From positions 1 through 42,851 of IMG/VR virus record IMGVR_UViG_3300040806_001314: a stretch of DNA of 42,851 bases. One strand, written 5' to 3'. Position numbers and translations under genes: made by a program. Under the pieces are notes generated by a model, which worked only from the letters and a program-made list of their open reading frames with translations, was not told the origin of the DNA and made no database searches. Positions 41,001-42,851 of this stretch are shown piece after piece (the stretch's first letter is position 1; each line of letters starts with the position of its first letter). The DNA is from a virus.

Positions 41001-42851
41001 TTTTAGCTCTAAGCAAGTTACTAAACTAACGAATTTTGATCGTGAAGCTACTATAGCTATAAACAACGAGGGCGTTATACCTTCAACTACACATGAGTAC
41101 ATGGTTTCATCTATAGCCGAATACATACTTGGTAACGGGGTTTATTCTAATAAAAACCCTATGTCATCTGACGTACTTGGTGCTTCTATAATAGCTAACA
41201 AGAAATACAAGACTAAACTAAAAAAACTTGGTTATCTAAACGAAATGGAGTTATCTATGATTGACGAGAAGTCATTTAATGATGTCACGCCATTTAGCAG
41301 ATTTATCAATATGACTAGACCTAGTCTACCGCGTACATCAAAACCAGGTTTCCAAACATCGTCTAATGATTTCTTTTTATACGACTTTAGCACAGGTAAT
41401 TTTAGCAAGACATTAGACCTTTCTAAGCTAAATGAGCATGATAGAATTCAACGTGTTATCGCTGACTTAAAAATATTAGGTGATGATATAAGAGACTCTA
41501 AGAGAAAGAAAAAATCAAGTGATGAAAAGAAAGGTAGAGAGAAAGCTAATAAACAAACGTTTAAACGTAAGAAAAAAAGACTTACAGCTAAAACAGTTGA
41601 CAAATTAGCATCTATACTTGATGAGACTAGAGAAAAAGTAAGAGGTAAAATGCTTACTCAAGAAGAGATCGACAAAGAGCAAAAACTAGAAGAACAAGAG
41701 CGCGAGGCTGCTGCTTTAAACAAGCAGATGAACGACTTGATAGAGGAGTTATTTGGTATTAAATCAGAAAGCGTGATAGATGCTATTACAGCTGATGAGA
41801 GATCAAAGAAAACAACTAGAAGAGAATTGTTACCACCTGCCGCTGAAGACTTCTTTGGTTTACTAGAAAACTATTTAGTCGGTAAAGGTAAGCAGGGCGA
41901 AAAACACTTGTCTTTCTTGTACGAGTACCTTATTGAGCCTTTAATGATGGCTAACTTTAATTATGATTCAGAAAGAATTAGACTTCTAAAAGCGTTTAAA
42001 AACATTAGAGACACTTATAAAGCGACTTTCTCTTTCTTGAAAAGAACAGCTGTTGATTTTAAGAGATCAGATGGTGTAGAAATGCAATACTCTGGTGAAT
42101 CAGTGCTTAGAGCGTATATATTTGAGAGACTTGGACACGACACTGGTTTAGACCCTGAAGTTAGGAAAGCCTTTAATGCACATATTATAAAAAATCCAGA
42201 TTTAAAAACCATAGCATTAAAAGTTATATTGATAACTAAAGAGCATAACTACGCTGAGCCTAAGGGTGATTGGTGGCTTGGTAGTATACAAGAGGATATA
42301 CTAACAGCTTTAAAGAGTAATAGTAGAAAAGTTTATTACGATGAGTTTATAAGAAATGCTGAGATTATGTTCAGTGAGGATAATATGAACAAACTTAAAT
42401 ACGCTCTTGGTTACAAATACACTAAAGCACTTGAGGGTACATTAAAAAGAATAAAAGCTGGTAGCAACAGAACTGAACAATTAAGTAAAACAACCCGTGC
42501 TCTTTTTGACTTTATGAACGGTACAGCTGGTGTTGTTATGTTTGGTAACGTTAGATCGGCTGTTCTACAGTTAATATCATCAACAAACTACATCGATTAT
42601 TCAGATAACAACTTACTAGCTGCTACTAAAGCAATGGCAAACTTCCCTCAGTTTGTTAATGACTTTATGTACATAATGAACAGTGATTTCTTATTAGCGC
42701 GTAGAAACGGTCTTCAGATGGACATCAATGAATCTGAGATCATAGATAAGACTAAGACAGCTTCTAATAAGTTTAGAGCTATGTTAGCGCTTATACTATC
42801 AAAAGGGTATGTATTTACTAAATACGGTGACTCTACAGCTATCGCTCTTGG
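35020..42851 (+). CDS. Giant internal polyvalent protein with zincin-like and ART-like domains (3' truncated)
   Basis: Open from ATG 35020 through the window end: 2610 complete codons with no stop. N-terminal motif MFEYEGKTYSFDDIQAIV, then an acidic linker (about 45-90) in a GC-rich patch, a helical part, and Ala/Gly-rich hydrophobic segments (about 460-640: GTMKEAAGMVAEQIPQMAAA; ESAGMGFTVGMLMPVYGS) that could cross membranes during ejection. Residues 907-914 read SHELQHHL, a zincin-type HExxH (H908, E909, H912). Residues about 1875-2005 resemble ART-type polyvalent domains: YIVYRTGPVD with R1884, later YAxx-type strand AYVVQMKNPYEM, GYDGIIFN (1970-1977) and EFLAFSSKQVTKL. A basic coiled coil follows (about 2165-2240). 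The end (NVRSAVLQLISSTNYIDYSD, from 2510) matches a tail domain common in marine phage giants. Confidence 0.85.
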   Translation, partial: MFEYEGKTYSFDDIQAIVSDYNAQNNTSYTVDDYVSMAGMAKVDDSAKMEGVDQQDVTTQSPIKPSEGLAQDMASFSENYSSESSTEDSQNQMGEFKLQTPSTLQPIDQTEFTPHIIDHEFVDEMYNKTRYSDKVMSSVNKVIKSDNLPKIDRKALIDEKEDFYGLQTDQILDYSSQEMVMQFNDAVLVDYMENDEDFALARKEFELDFKPKAKEYADQLAKKYGIVKEDGSFDYDSPNAERYIQDMNDYYYSNFLKDERIAKDITNFNNQLSFYHDNNYSAYNVEAHTPSWVSYINNSKLYSPFKNSGLNLINSFSMLRRMNTSIQKGGLMDEDLQKVSYNHNKMLRLADEKGWSEDQKGVIDDYGIFQPMGEQYPSINPSRGAKLTTWREAREQQEEMIKSQQGDWVKRYNKVVERMAIDMSFDTSTMDDVFSAQGFAGTMKEAAGMVAEQIPQMAAALISYGSLPAAQMAGDDYFSVISDRAKNKFGVDDQGLTSAMLLDIVESDSANELGKGSIAVGVFSGAAEYIGARSVSKAALGVNVLKQSSRNAMSSLLRGVMQKNLRQALKKAGVGVLKQGRASLGAGWDEAWTEFTQELLTQAHVGEFSSDRLLESAGMGFTVGMLMPVYGSVSAYTLNEMQSAFNMVRGRFDPKSSEAMYNWFSERIRVKLENGQISKDEFDQQMEDLRYVQNANTSIPSKVRQDKNLANKWVKAEIEFQKIKRKTQAKEELGEEYDMFSLAAAATHKKALEALVKVSEKKDIDPARIKELKRRLNKVKRYDISGYMFATAALGHIEVYDRNFSRFTKVFNNSLKAARQIDTDIVKIDTFEEAAIIKLADQGIVKPGKNATDKQKQEYEQAVKELVAKMDGTQGYISDAFFLGKDGKQYVITSLINDPEYNTQSPSHELQHHLWKKTLNNDQAIVDNLYFATRDALIELSRSGKIKGDVKSVLESLEKAYELKDNKNKRDELLNIIGDSFMVEGDSRLAWNENLLQKVGRHINEWFGKTYNTEVNLDTGEDVIRWISGYKRNIALNRGLGAGTVKGAKEGFKGKLTESKGPKYTAKFDESVMESKRTVPTEDQARVSKEIQEIYNNREEYGEFWAFQVLEYQSSKGQNYFRNLVRSILKKHNYYERPNAKQMEEDVIANSLYNWNQRKDTRREIGNDGVLGLIMSYDESKNDSLLAYINTYLGLNMTTQNGYGIIDKALQATSGRGFESSVDDVYDLSISEDSNGMGMSEGLDFTEEVTFSKLRRILNLNEEQMNMVRKAVMDGMLALEEVSGPGTLAEMAMEQPVLFRNYFKNVFKEYLYKYLLEEVVGTKQGYREFLDKAYEWIPQIFDIRTLTNRKITPFYEVLKDPKTGKPLRYNYKESIELMLDDPKAGNAKVVKREPTYQEFKNWYNAVGMSQNMWFQRKKSIVEAMAETLGFDAALEVLKNPSQKFFTARGKERSADPMDVMGEIAEASDKYKGSAVVARIAQVINRDPNVKFSSRMSPRDAADLITRDQEIQSLMERMVNPAVVQNMAKNAGVNTRTKEDIRDYMSTIIEDAIEQTMPTVLDPNSVKYLAEKAANFIMSLHANKTRYNVEQNKKVSNAYSYHVVNVLTDAAKNKVFNNGLDNYLNVSGYSSIVDATKVNNSFLTHVVTQRFFNALEKYLKEATPMDVGNKNVDLLSDVLQTKVAVENVLSIIDPVNYIERVRSINERIRKNYGLTGDYQGYIAREIGFEKDYRSITGEELDDDYGYKYGAYNSVAIGESNDLTLIANSVLNARIDFEEKLPKFNPTVELSLAFSDAKQVSKSTIGYAQEVRKRMKPYSDILNSIIEETSEAYRNNLINYNDVINILKSLNSNKDLLKLGMLPFAVQSDVVLEKAKLGEDSYIVYRTGPVDDAYLQKNNKEGHYFAEFEIYSNNYRVFTQQEVLRKEGRRNDRDKTEAYVVQMKNPYEMSDKMEFMRAVIGGLRPQTLINLGYDGIIFNSPIASGAEFLPGKEFLAFSSKQVTKLTNFDREATIAINNEGVIPSTTHEYMVSSIAEYILGNGVYSNKNPMSSDVLGASIIANKKYKTKLKKLGYLNEMELSMIDEKSFNDVTPFSRFINMTRPSLPRTSKPGFQTSSNDFFLYDFSTGNFSKTLDLSKLNEHDRIQRVIADLKILGDDIRDSKRKKKSSDEKKGREKANKQTFKRKKKRLTAKTVDKLASILDETREKVRGKMLTQEEIDKEQKLEEQEREAAALNKQMNDLIEELFGIKSESVIDAITADERSKKTTRRELLPPAAEDFFGLLENYLVGKGKQGEKHLSFLYEYLIEPLMMANFNYDSERIRLLKAFKNIRDTYKATFSFLKRTAVDFKRSDGVEMQYSGESVLRAYIFERLGHDTGLDPEVRKAFNAHIIKNPDLKTIALKVILITKEHNYAEPKGDWWLGSIQEDILTALKSNSRKVYYDEFIRNAEIMFSEDNMNKLKYALGYKYTKALEGTLKRIKAGSNRTEQLSKTTRALFDFMNGTAGVVMFGNVRSAVLQLISSTNYIDYSDNNLLAATKAMANFPQFVNDFMYIMNSDFLLARRNGLQMDINESEIIDKTKTASNKFRAMLALILSKGYVFTKYGDSTAIAL
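37738..37758 (+). other. Zincin-like HExxH motif in the giant protein
   Basis: The codons encode SHELQHH (residues 907-913), with H908, E909 and H912 as the HExxH triad and H913 adjacent. The preceding beta-like strand (GKQYVITSLIN) and the helix around the motif fit a zincin fold. Downstream Glu or His residues that could serve as third ligand are numerous, so it is not assigned. Confidence 0.6.
40630..41035 (+). other. ADP-ribosyltransferase-like (ART-PolyVal type) domain
   Basis: Within the giant protein, residues about 1871-2005. It has the order expected of ART domains in polyvalent phage proteins: YIVYRTG (R1884), GHYFAEFEIYSNNY (the STS-like second strand), VVQMKNPYEM, GYDGIIFN, and a final EFLAFSSKQVTKL strand containing E1991 and Q1999. 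This family transfers ADP-ribose from NAD to protein or nucleic-acid targets. Which acidic residue is catalytic is not settled from sequence alone. Confidence 0.6.

Noticed and set aside
1-42851. Prophage or integrated state
   Set aside because: No integrase, attachment site, repressor or host flank is visible; the window is all phage-like late genes, though genes outside it are unknown.
17855-42851. Firm assignment to crAss-like phages
   Set aside because: Order and sizes are compatible, but no decisive signature such as the crAss-like virion RNA polymerase is in view; marine short-tailed flavophages share the layout.

Overview
The window is a continuous stretch of a tailed double-stranded DNA phage, probably a short-tailed (podovirus-type) phage of a marine Flavobacteriia-like (Bacteroidota) host. 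The phage assignment rests on a recognisable packaging, capsid, tail and internal-protein series. The host assignment is an inference from AT-rich sequence, A/T-rich leaders that mostly lack strong Shine-Dalgarno sites, two matches to the Bacteroidota promoter box TAnnTTTG (92-99 and 17379-17386), and fibre repeats of the GIGTTSP type. All genes lie on the + strand and are packed tightly, often with stop/start overlaps (TAATG, or overlaps of 7-14 nt). No gap exceeds about 130 nt. I saw no tRNA, rRNA, CRISPR array, integrase or insertion sequence.

Region 1 (1-5320). The end of a basic protein is followed by a promoter and a late operon. It carries a complete chaperonin pair (groEL then groES), a winged-helix-like protein, a small HExxH protein, a long hydrophilic protein with SP-type motifs, a 37-residue microgene, a DUF6321-like basic protein, a one-TM protein and a holin-like two-TM protein.

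Region 2 (5313-17372). This is the adsorption cassette. Two proteins sharing a paralogous N-terminal module flank a 2128-residue mosaic fibre (beta-propeller-like blades, a LamG-like domain, 16 GIGTTSP-type shaft repeats and a distinct head). A small accessory protein and an 867-residue protein with carbohydrate-binding-like domains and an atypical SGNH-hydrolase-like end complete it.

Region 3 (17379-26078). A second promoter precedes three small genes (including a double GroES-like barrel), a probable small terminase, large terminase, portal, scaffold-like protein and major capsid protein, closed by a strong terminator. A 65-codon reading frame with its own plausible protein is overprinted inside the scaffold gene.

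Region 4 (26092-42851). Head-tail connector and ring proteins, a 1448-residue tail tubular B or muzzle-like protein, then three internal (ejection) proteins. The last is a giant protein, open at the window end after 2610 codons, with a zincin-like HELQH motif and an ADP-ribosyltransferase-like domain. The order portal, scaffold, capsid, tail tubular A/B, three internal proteins parallels T7 genes 8 to 16 and is also compatible with crAss-like phages.

Most unusual points: the overprinted Cys-rich/SP-motif ORF at 23458-23655; a phage-encoded GroEL/GroES pair plus a third GroES-fold protein in the packaging operon; and the giant injected protein combining peptidase-like and ART-like motifs. All assignments come from reading the sequence and remembered family patterns; no database search was run.
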